Shown: positions 12,256-22,700 of the stretch, piece by piece
How the letters are laid out: every line of letters begins with the position of its first letter
Position numbering within the stretch: position 1 is the stretch's first letter
Assembly: GCA_963978545.1 (NCBI GenBank)
Contig: OZ021733.1
Location: 28,333,330 to 28,397,329 of the forward strand
Source of the DNA: Linyphia triangularis
Lineage: Eukaryota > Arthropoda > Arachnida > Araneae > Linyphiidae
Length of the DNA: 64,000 nucleotides
Reading direction: 5' to 3'
The notes under the pieces: generated by a model
The model's input: the letters and a program-made list of their open reading frames with translations, nothing else
Database searches by the model: none
Told to the model about the DNA's origin: nothing
Program-made: the position numbers and the translations under genes

Positions 12256-12360
12256 AGATGTTCGTTGTGGTCCGGAATCCACGTTAGACTGTAGGTCCCG
12301 GCCTGATTAGTCATTATTGAGCATAAAACCAGGTCGTTGAGCATTACAAATCAACCAACC
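12256..12360 (+). mobile_element. SINE-B copy, 5'-truncated
   Basis: It starts within the body at GATGTTCGTTGTGG, continues TAGGTCCCGGCCTGATTAG and ends CAAATCAACCAACCA. The tRNA head is missing, as expected for incomplete reverse transcription. Confidence 0.8.
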
Positions 12361-12817
12361 ATGCTTTGCAAGGCGAACCGAAACAGTTGCTTTTTTCCCA
12401 CTCGGAAATCAGTTTTTCCTTTGCAAACTGGTGCCAACTTGGCAGCAAAATTACGCATTTTTTCACGTCATTTAGGAAGTAATACCTCAGCCAAAAATCG
12501 GCACCTGTTCATGAAGAAAGAGATTGATTGTCGGGCAGGGAAAATTAATTAAGTTCTTGTTGAAAGGCGACTAAAATCTCTTGCATGTCATTTAAGAAAG
12601 TGAACATTTTGGATAGTTTTTATTTTACTTTTCTCCACATTCTTTAGAGGCAAACATTCTTATCCATAATCAGCGATGTCAACTTAATATAAGTGCATGG
12701 AATTTTTTCTTGATGATATGACTTGCATTTTTTTTCTCTGCTGGCTCTCAGACTAATTGTTTAATAGAGAAAATATCGATTTAATATAGAATTCACACAG
12801 CGACTGATGTTTCTACG
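12361..12817. other. Unannotated sequence
   Basis: It contains a short open stretch without family resemblance. Nothing supported. Confidence 0.5.
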
Positions 12818-14088
12818 TACCGTAAAGTGGGGTGAATCGGAACACTTTTCAACTTTCAAAGTAAAAATCGGTTGTAATAAAATCGTTAAGGAACATATTT
12901 TTGACATTGAAACTTGGGTCTTACCTTCTTCTTTGAGGATCAACCCAAAAAATGTTGAAAAAACTTAGACTTTAATTTATTTTGAATTTTTTCATGGTAT
13001 TCCGATTCACCCCGCAGAAAGGGGTGAATCGGAACACTCGTTACAATTTAAGTCTGATCTTATTTAAATGTTTACAGGGTGACAAAAAACAAGTAATAAT
13101 GCATTGTGGTAAATAGGAACACAAAATTATCATAAAAAATCATTTAATATGACGGATGAAATTTGTTTTTGTCAATTATTGTCAAAACAAATCATGTTTG
13201 AAAGCCTATCAACTCTTCTGATACAACTCATCCAAATAGTCTTTAAAATTAATAATATTTTTTAATCTACTTTATGTTTGCGTGCCGTATGACTGCAAAT
13301 TCCTTAAATTATCTTGAGAAAGGAGAAAAGTATCCTCATTTGTTTCAGAAAATCTCTTCGTTCATGGACGCTTTTTGTAAAACACACTTACATAGCAATA
13401 ATCTTGTGGGTGTAAAACTTTGCTCGCATAGAGTCTTTATACATTTTTCCATATAACTTAAAGATAACGAAGTCATTTGGGGAAAAAACCACTATAACAA
13501 TCGGGTTTTCTGCCATGCGGAAACTAGGCTCCCCTTCTGACATTTATTCAAGCCTGCAATCTTGATTACTGTCATGAAGGGAGTAATTAGACTCTTCTTC
13601 AGTCGTTGAATCTTGTGTAGAACATAATCTTGCCAAAAACAGCTTTTTAATATCACTTTTCAAGTGTTCCGATTCACCCCGCAAATCTCAAAATCGAGAC
13701 GAGGAAAAACATAAAAATTCGTAAAAAATTTAACTTGATTTAAAAAAAAAAATTAAGTATGGCATGCTGTTGTGGATGTTTATACTTATCTAAAAGTATA
13801 TTAGTTAAGTCTATAACTCGTACATGTTATTAATTACGGGATAAGTTTTTGAGAGGTTAAAACTCATAGGATTGTATGCACGCTCTTTCAGAATTCTTTA
13901 TAAAAAAAAAGGACAGTGTTGAAAACCCCACAAAACATGTTCCAGGATTCCAAACATGTTAGACAAGTAAAAAAAATATATTTAATTAATAAAAATGCAT
14001 TATTTGTGTAAAGTAATAATTTCTTTGTAATTTCATGAAGTTTCGTTCCGATTCACCCCGCTGTTCCTATTCACCCCATTTTACGGTA
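12818..14088. mobile_element. TIR DNA element, TACCGTAAAATGGGGTG family
   Basis: Ends TACCGTAAAGTGGGGTGAAT and ATTCACCCCATTTTACGGTA are inverted with a TA target. The motif GGGGTGAATCGGAACA (or complement) recurs internally near 13021, 13000, 13667 and 14040. No transposase is visible. Confidence 0.8.
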
Positions 14089-14290
14089 TATAATGTGACC
14101 AGATGTCGGGGTTTCGCGGTACAGTCCCGCTTTTCACCTCGCTGTCCTTCTGATCGAATGTCCCGCCAAATTGTCCCACTTTACCGTTACAGTGTCCTTC
14201 TAAACAAACAAAAATGTCGTCAGTACTTGAAAAATAACAATAGGTAACTGATGAAGTTTCTGGAGATACAAAAATATGGTCACATTATGC
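14089..14290. mobile_element. Small MITE abutting the previous element
   Basis: TATAATGTGACCA at the left and TGGTCACATTATG at the right are inverted. The interior has repeated TGTCC/CCCGC pieces. Confidence 0.6.
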
Positions 14291-14377
14291 GTATGGCAAG
14301 TGACGACAATTCGGGGCGAGCTAAAAGGGACCCTTTTTGAAATTTTAGCGATTTTAACTGCAAAATTTTGTTTAATT

Positions 14378-15095
14378 TGTTCATTCAGCTTATCCCTTTA
14401 CTTATGACACCCAATCCCAGCTTGATCTATACAAGTTATTTACGTTTTTGCCTTGTTCCCTTTGTCAATATCTAAAGCAATAGAATTTGTTCATTCAGCT
14501 TATCCCTTTACTAAAGCAATTTAGAATTTGTTCATTCATCTTAACCCTTATCTAAAGCAATATAATTTGTTCATTCAGCTTATCCCTTTACTTATGACAC
14601 CCAATCCCAGCTTGATCTATTCAAGTTATTTACGTTTTTGCCTTGTTCCCCTTGTCAATATCTAAAGCAATATAATTTGTTCATTCAGCTTATCCCTTTA
14701 CTTATGACACCCAATCCCAGCTTGATCTATACAAGTTATTTACGTTTTTGCCTTGTTCCCTTTGTCAATATCTAAAGCAATAGAATTTGTTCATTCAGCT
14801 TATCCCTTTACTAAAGCAATTTAGAATTTGTTCATTCAGCTTAACCCTTATCTAAAGCAATATAATTTGTTCATTCAGCTTATCTCTTTACTTATGACAC
14901 CCAATCCCAGCTTGATCTATTCAAGTTATTTACGTTTTTGCCTTGTTCCCCTTGTCAATATCTAAAGCAATAGAATTTGTTCATTCAACTTATCCCTTTA
15001 CTTTAGCTTTTATCCCTTTACTTTAGCTTTTATCCCTTTACTTTAGCTTTTATCCCTTTACTAATCCCTTTACTCAGCTTAACCCTTATCTAAAG
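14378..15095. repeat. Higher-order tandem array
   Basis: Units starting TTCATTCAGCTTATCCCTTT and containing GACACCCAATCCCAGCTTG alternate with a shorter TAAAGCAAT-TTAGAATTTG form. A two-unit block repeats at about 305 bp (14383 to 14688), with ACAAG/TCAAG variants alternating. The array ends in short TTTAGCTTTTATCCC repeats. Confidence 0.88.
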
Positions 15096-15099
15096 CAAT

Positions 15100-15639
15100 A
15101 GAATATTTTTTTAGGGAATTAAATTTAAAGTATAATATATGTATGGAGCTGAATTTTTACTTAGAGTTGGTTTTGATTTTTATTTGCCACAATGGGATAT
15201 ATTTATAAATACTCATTTTATATCATTAAAATCAATACTACTATTAATTTGTCCAGCTATTTCGTCACTATGGCTTAATGTAATTTTCCTGCCATTATCA
15301 ATAATTCACCAGTCTGATTTAAATTTCAAATTTATTTAATATTTTAAGCATCAAACATTTTCCCGAGTGTAATATATTGCATTAAAAAGGTTATACCAAT
15401 TTATTGAGACCTAAAATATATTATCCAAGTATAATCTCCCATTATACCAATGCAATTACTATAAATAATATTTAGTTGTTTAGTAACGTTGCTTATGTAG
15501 ATTGCAAATAAATATTTACACTCAAAAAATCAATTTAACCTCAATTTTGTAAAAGGTTACTAGCCGACGCGATAACAAACTATGTAATAATCTTTCTGTG
15601 GCGTATTTGTTTTCCTTTTTCTTAATCCGTTTCCTTTGG
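15100..15639. other. AT-rich sequence, nothing recognised
   Basis: No supported gene. Confidence 0.5.
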
Positions 15640-15760
15640 TCAGTTATCAGCGTCAGCATTTTTATAAGATTTGTTGACGTCACATTTCCCGTAACGATCG
15701 CTAGCGAAGTCCCCTCGCCAAGATCTGTCGCTCTCATTTAGTTGGTTCTTGTTCCATGTG
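15640..15760 (+). promoter_or_regulatory. Weak candidate promoter/5'-leader region of the NTPDase gene
   Basis: A short, relatively CpG-containing, apparently single-copy stretch about 0.8 kb before exon 1. It holds a perfect palindromic CRE-type octamer TGACGTCA at 15675-15682 and CGATCGCTAGCG at about 15694. No TATA box or firm start site can be named. It is proposed only because it is the one stretch here that looks neither AT-rich nor repetitive. Confidence 0.25.
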
Positions 15761-16145
15761 CCGGTTTGAGAAACAATGAAAAGCTTAACAAGCATTCATA
15801 TGAATTGCCTTATTCACACGTATTGTTAGTGTTTCGCTCTTTGCAAAAACTGAGATTTTCCTTTTGAGATAATATTATGGCAAAATTGAAAAAAGGCACG
15901 AAAAGTTATTGTTTCCTTACTCTTAAATCTTGGGACTTAAATTTGTTGCAGATGAAAAATAACACTTAGCAAAGAAAAGGTTTTTTTCTTTAATAATGCA
16001 ATTTTAACTTAAGGTATATTTTTGTAGCTTAGTAATTTTGTCTAGTTGATAAATACAATTTTAAAAGTGGTTTCGTTTTAGTTTGGGTTCTATTCTTTTT
16101 TAAAGAAGTGTTTTAAACTGATCACCTTTTAAGTAGTTTAACTAA

Positions 16146-16432
16146 TGATACTAGTAGTTTTTTAACTGGTCATCATTAGAGTAGTTTTTTAACTGGTCAT
16201 CATTAGAGTAGTTTTTTAACTTGTCATCATTAGAGTAGTTTTTTAACTTGTCATCATTAGAGTAGTTTTTTAACTTGTCATCATTAGAGTAGTTTTTTAA
16301 CTTGTCATCATTAGAGTAGTTTTTTAACTTGTCATCATTAGAGTAGTTTTTTAACTTGTCATCATTAGAGTAGTTTTTTAACTTGTCATCATTAGAGTAG
16401 TTTTTTAACTGGTCATCATTAGAGTAGCTTTT
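16146..16432. repeat. 27-bp minisatellite upstream of exon 1
   Basis: About ten copies of TTTTTTAACTTGTCATCATT plus AGAGTAG, with TTGTC/TGGTC variants at the edges. It ends about 84 bp before the exon 1 acceptor. Confidence 0.95.
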
Positions 16433-16515
16433 AGCTGAATATCTTTAGGTAACAGTTTGAGAAATTTCTATCAGATTTTAAAAGATTAATTGTAAATACC
16501 TGTTCTCTTTTCCAG

Positions 16516-16752
16516 CAAATCCAATGCAGGTCACTCTTCAGCCACTGAACCAAGATGGAAGCCAAGTGGTAGTGGAGACAAATTCTCAAACTACTGTTGC
16601 AACTTTAATCTCCTCCTACTGCGCACAGAGAGGCATCGCCTTTGACAGTAAATTAGCTGTATTTGATGGGAAGAAAAGGCCTTTACCACAGTTCAGTACA
16701 TTATCATCTCTAGGTGTTTCTAATGGCCAAAGTTTGCACATAGGTTACAAAG
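16516..16752 (+). CDS. NTPDase exon 1: ubiquitin-like (beta-grasp) cytoplasmic domain
   Basis: The acceptor is CTTTTCCAG at 16515 and the donor GTAAGT at 16753. The frame is open from the acceptor through an ATG at 16524, giving 76 codons plus one base (phase 1). The peptide starts MQVTLQPL and contains [21 protein letters not shown] and [19 protein letters not shown]. These match the strand-helix-strand order of ubiquitin-like domains, including the MQ[IV]-type first strand, the L-x-F-x-GK turn and the TLS-x-LG-x-x-NG-x-x-LH end. There is no terminal Gly-Gly, so conjugation is not expected. The Kozak context is weak (C at -3) and the frame is open upstream, so an earlier coding exon is possible. 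Linkage to exon 2 rests on phase compatibility across a 9.3-kb intron. The alternative is a separate Ubl gene whose next exon was not recognised. Confidence 0.75.
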
Positions 16753-19700
16753 GTAAGTTGTTCCTTTCTTGATTCAAACCGAATGAAGCATTTCGTCATT
16801 AATGCAGAAGGCAGTAATCCATGCATAAAACTATTCATTGCCAATAATTCATAAATTGAGTCTATTTGCTTATTACAATTGCATATAAAATGCGATTTAC
16901 TAACAGTCACAATATTTCTGGTAGTACCACAATTGCACTCTAGCCATTTCTCTATAAATTCTACAATTAGTTCAGTTTGGCACTTGCACTGAAAAAATTC
17001 AAGCCAACAAAATTAAACAAAAGCTCTATTTATCATAATCTATGTCATCATAGTCCATCAATAGATTTTCTTTGGTTTGGTTTGTACGTTCAACGACCTA
17101 TTTTTGTGTGCACAATAACGGCTAATCAGGCCGGGACCTACAGCTTAACGTGGATTCTGAACCACAACGAACATCCATGCCAAACAATTCTTTACTTTGA
17201 CTTCAATAACAAAAGTTCATTAATAATGCTTGTATCAAGAACTTCAATATCTCACTGTACATCACTATAAAACTATACGTCCATCAATAAATCAGTTCAT
17301 CACTAAGAAAAAGACATTGTCCATCAACACTAATAATTAATTTCGTTCAAATTCAATGATTGGTACATTCAGAATGTAAATCTTATGAGTGGCGTGGTAG
17401 CAACCGAACTGAAATTAGATTGCATCCATCATAGATTAGCTTCCGGATGACTGTTTCTGGAAATCTCAACGTTACTAAATAAGCCTCGTAATTTTAAATT
17501 GTTCTGGTGACGAGATTGACGCCTGATCGAGCGATTCCCTTCCAGAATTTGGATAATTATCCTGTCAGTCAAGTCCTTCCCAGTTTCAATTTAGCGTGCA
17601 ACTAACCAATGGTGCTTGAAACACCAATGTGTATTAGCAATTACTCAAAAATGTTTTTAAAAAAAAGATGCAGGCAATTAACCAATAGTGTATGGTAACC
17701 TGATGTGTATTAAGGACATAGTCAGACGGTCATGAGCGTGCATTCTTGGTCGTTAAACTGAAACCAACCAACCATGAGCGTGCATTAACACAGCGTAAGT
17801 TACCAATTCCTGTGCATGCTCTGAGGTGCCAATTCCCAAGCAGCTAAATCCAGTAAAGTAAATTTCTCATCAGGAAAGTAGAACCATTCATAGCCTTAGA
17901 AAAAAATACAAGATTGATTGCTTGGAGATTGTAACAAATCATAGAACCAACTTAGCAAATTTTACTCTGAAAGATTTAGACACCTACCACGAAATGTTGA
18001 CTTAAGTCTGCCGTCATAGCTGAACGACTCTAATGCCTATAACCTAATTAAACCGACACTGTATAAAGCAGTTTGTAACCTGCCAAACGGAATAGTTTAT
18101 AGAATAATGGTGACCGCTCAAGTTAAACCAATCCATTTAAGTCTTAATGTCCTCTCATTGGTTGGAGAGGGAGATGCTCAGGTGTCTGCACATCGTTATT
18201 TGGTCATGCTCAAATTTCCTTTCAGACTCATGAGCAGTAGTAAAAGTAATTATCTACCATGCGAGCGGACTCACCATCGAGAGTAGATGTTGGTGGTGTT
18301 ACAATGTTACGGCACACGTTTTCGTTATATAACAAAACTGGTTGCCTACCTTTATTCCTCAACTACTAAAAAATTGTAGGAAAAACTAAATTTCCCCAAA
18401 ACAACTAAACGTTATAAAACAAAAACTCAAAGTAAAATAGTCAACCAGAAAAGTTATGGATTGTTTTGCACACACAACGACCTATTGTGCACAATAACGG
18501 TTAATCAGGGCAGAACCTACAACTTAAAGTGAATTCCGTACTACAAAGAACATATATACTTAACCCTTGGTTAGTCACACGACCTTTTGTCTCGCGGTTA
18601 GTCACGTGGGGGACAAATATACCCCAAATTCAAATTTTCGTACATACCATTAAATTCGTGATCAAATATCAAAGTAAGTGAGTATTTTAATTAAAAAAAT
18701 ATAACATTATGTAACAGAATAAAGTAAAAATTAAAAAATATTTGTTTAAATAACTTGAAAAAAATGTAAGAAGGCTTTGATCATGTGCTGCCATCTATTG
18801 AGAAAATGATATTGTCGAGGACATTTGTCAACGCGCGACTAACCAAAAGTAACCTTTAACTGCTGTAAGCGGTCTGACAGACCGCGAGTCATTTTTTGTG
18901 TGTGTGTGTGGAATGCCTCCACCTCTTTAATGTTGGTTGTTTTCAGATTATCTGGCGCCGTCAGCAACACGAGGGCTATAATGCGCCGAAACATTCGTCA
19001 TTACACAAGCCAACATACATTTACAAACACCAATGCCTAATACGGGACTCGAACCCGCAACCTCCACCCCTCTAAAATATCGCATCTTTGACTTTTACAT
19101 TAATTTTTCTGATACTATGTTTCTTAAACTTTAAACTGATGTTCACCAATTTGTTTGGCGTAGTATGGACCATGTGTAGCTTTTGCGCAAAAAAACTCAA
19201 ATCACCCAACCACAGCAGTAAAAGGTTAACTTATGATTGGAACCCGCCATTTTTGGCATGAGAGGCCAGAGCCAGTGCCAAAGCGCTAACCAAACAACCA
19301 TCAAATTGGCCAGAAAAATTATGAAATCTAATGATTAGCACCAGGCTAGAGATATTTTGAAATTATCTCAGTGATTATACACGCATTGAACTGAAATGAG
19401 ATAATTTTTATAAAAACTTAAGTCTTCCAAATACAAAGGGTTATTTTCAATGATTCCAATTAATTCATAGTGTGAAAATGTATTCCAAACAAATAAAACT
19501 AACGGTTGCTTGGCGGCAACCGTTAGATTTTAGAACACAAATCCACTGGCCAATATCGGCTCAACGCTGACCTATCCCGATGAGGATCGTTGTAGGCTGG
19601 TCGTTACTACGGATATTGGCCAATCTCACCCAGTGCTGGGTGAAATATACTGGAAGTTTTGAAATGTTGCAGACTTTTAAAATTGAAGTACGGTGTTGTA

Positions 19701-22700
19701 AGAAAGGATTGAGGGGTAAAAAGCATGATCGACTAAAACATACTCAAACTAGAAAAGACACAGTTAAGTATAATTTCGCCGACCAAACGGTATAGTGGTT
19801 AGCATGCTGGCTTCTAGACCGCAAGGTTGCGGGTTCGAGTCCCGTGTTTGGCATGGGTGTTTGTAAATGTATGTTGGTTTGTTAAATGACGAAAATGTTT
19901 CGGCGCATTATAGCCCTCGTGATGCTGACGGCGCCAGATAATCTGAATACAACCAACCAACTAAGTATAATTTCAAATGCGTTTATTTTTTACATCATTA
20001 AAAATAATTCTAAAATTATTAAGTATCCAGAAGGCAATAGCTTAATATCACTCTATCATCCGTAAAACGTTGGTAGATTTTAAAAGTAAAAATTTAATCT
20101 TGAATAGGTTTGGTTTGGTTTAGTCTAGTTTGTGCTCACACACACACACAACGACCTATACTTATGCAAAATAACGGCTAATCATGCCGGGACCTACTGA
20201 TTAAAGTGAATTCCGAACTACAACGAACATCCATGCCTAACCCGTGATTCGAAACCGGCACCTTTGGCATGCGAAGCCAGAGCTCTAACTCGCAGCCATC
20301 AGGTGGACAATCCTGAAGAGGTTGAGCATTAAATTTTTTTTTTTTTTAGTTGATGTTACGGTTAAAATGCTTTACAAATGAAAGTTGAAATAAAATAATT
20401 AGTTATAAATTTCTAAATCTAAAATTTCAATGTTATAAGAATATGAAACTAAAGGTTCAAGACTCTGGGTCCACTTAGTAACTATTTTGATAAAAAGTTT
20501 AGAGCACCCATCCAGGTAACACAGCGGTATTGGTCAATGTCGGGTTGGTTGGTTGTATTCAGATTATCTGGCGCCGTCAGCAACACGAGGGCTATAATGC
20601 GCCGAAACATTCGTCATTAGACAAGACAACATACATTTACAAACACCCATGCCTAACACGGGACTCGAACCCGCAACCTCGCGGTCTAGAAGCCAGCACG
20701 CTAACCACTATACCGTTTGGTCGGCAGGTCAATGTCGGGAAAAGGAGTTCTAGGAATATTGGTGATTCCATGCCGAAGCTCGAACATCGTTCCAAAATAC
20801 ACTATTTTTTTTTTTTTTTTAAATGAACATGTGGAAACAATCAAAAAACATATTTATTACATATGTCTTTTCTTATAGCACTGCCGACCAAACGGTATAG
20901 TGGTTAGCGTGCTAGCTTCTAGACCGCGAGGTTGCGGGTTCCGAGTCCCGTGTTAGGCATGGGTGTTTGTAAATGTATGTTGGTTTGTAAAATGACGAAA
21001 TGTTTCGGCGCATTATAGCCCTCGTGTTGCTGACGGCGCCAGATAATCTGAATACAACCAACCAATCTTATAGCACTATATTTCAATTTTAAAACTCTGC
21101 ATCAAAATTTCAAAACTTCCAATATATTTTACCCAACACTGGGCGAATTTGGCCAAGATCCGTAGCAACGGCCTGCCTAAAACGGTTCCCATCGGGTTGG
21201 TTGGTTGTATTCAGATTATCTGGCGCCGTCAGCATCACGAGGGCTATAATGCGCCGAAACATTTCGCCATTTAACAAACCAACATACATTTACAAACACC
21301 CATGCCAAACACGGGACTCGAACCCGCAACCTTGCGGTCTAGAAGCCAGCATGCTAACCACTATACCGCGGTTTCCCATCGGGATTGGCTAGTGTCGAGT
21401 CAATATTGGCCAGCTGATTTGTGTCTATTTTTGCTCATTTTAAAATAGTGGCTCGGTTTGATAAGACTCAGGCTTTGTTACCGGAAAGTTATGAGATAGA
21501 GCGGAGCTATAACGCTGACGTAAATTATATTGGTGCTTGCTGCTGGTTGTAATTCGTCGAGGTCTGAATGTCTTCTCAGTGGTGTAACGTGGATTCCGAA
21601 ATAGAGGAGCTAGTTCGGGTGTCGTCGCCTAGTCATCTAAGTAAGTTTAAAATTACAAGGTGTAATTGTGGATGCTGCTGTTGGTGTTACAATGTTAAAA
21701 GAAAGGTTAAAACAATGTTAAAACTTACGTTTTCTCCCACATAAGATGCAAATCTGGTTGGTTGGTTGGTTGTATTCAGATTATCTGGCGCCGTCAGCAA
21801 CACGAGGGCTATAATGCACCGAAACATTCGTCATTAGACAAGCCAACATGCATTTACAAACACCCATGCCTAACACGGGACTCGAACCCGCAACCTCGTG
21901 GTCTAGAAGCTAGCACGCTAACCACTATACCGTTTGGTCGGCGATGCAAATCTGGAGCAATTCCATTAAAAGTCCTCCCAGAGGGAATTCTCCTAATCAT
22001 TATAGGCCGACCAAGTGGTATAGTGGTTAGCGTGCTGGCTTCTAGACCGCGAGGTTGCGGGTTCGAGTCCCGTGTATGGCATGGGTGTTTGTAAATGTAT
22101 GTTGGCTTGTCAAATGACGAATGTTTCGGCGCATTATAGCTCTCGTGTTGCTGACGGCGCCAGATAATCTGAATACAACCAACCAACCAACCTAATCATT
22201 ATAGTTCGTATGATGTTGCTGCGATGAAATTTGTTTTTGTGTTCCTCTTGCGCAATAAAAATCTTAGAAAACTCAATCCTCAAACATTTACCGATCGCAT
22301 AAAAAAAAATTCCTTCTCTCTAAATATTTTTGTTCATTTTAAAAACATGAGATCGTATCAAATTTAGATGACTTATCGGCTATTTATTTATCAGCTAAGA
22401 GAATAGCTTTGCTTCGTGCTGATAAAAATGTGTTGTGCGGATAGTTAACGCCTTTAGTAGCGAACTTGTTCGATAAGATGCGATTGCTTTGGTGTAAAAA
22501 CCAAGAAAATGCACTCTTTTGTAACCAGTCAGTCATCTGACAAATTGATTAGCCCGCATCAAGTAGTTACGAGTTCAGAGTAAATTGTAAATGAACGAGT
22601 AGTCATAGACAAGAATGTTATCTAAAACAGATGAAAGAAAATCCTTAGTTTCGCCGGGTAAATATAAAAAAAATCCTTTTGTGTTGATTAACATTTTATT

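Larger units (their letters stand above)
18457..19313 (-). mobile_element. SINE-B copy interrupted by two TTAA MITEs
   Basis: The body (CACACAACGACCTATTGTGC to AAGAACATATATAC) is at 18457-18559 and the tRNA head (TTGGCATGAGAGGCCAGAG to AACCATCA) at 19234-19313. The gap is filled by MITEs at 18560-18848 and 18849-19229. Confidence 0.8.
19534..21427. mobile_element. Long-TIR fold-back element with four SINE-A and one SINE-B insertions
   Basis: Arms of about 150 bp pair. ACACAAATCCACTGGCCAAT and CTACGGATATTGGCCAA with CCCAGTGCTGGGTGAA on the left match inverted TGGCCAGCTGATTTGTGT, TTGGCCAAGATCCGTAG and TTTACCCAACACTGGGCGAA on the right. SINEs sit at 19778, 20106, 20545, 20883 and 21197. The last two flank and interrupt the right arm. 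Confidence 0.85.

Noticed and set aside
22006..22080. tRNA genes at the SINE heads
   Set aside because: The T arm and B box are intact, but the acceptor ends do not pair fully, the anticodon arm is poor and every copy continues into the SINE body.
21758..22192. Open frames reading [13 protein letters not shown] or SGAVSNTRA, found at many places in the window
   Set aside because: They are translations of SINE-A copies, repeated wherever the SINE occurs in the right orientation.
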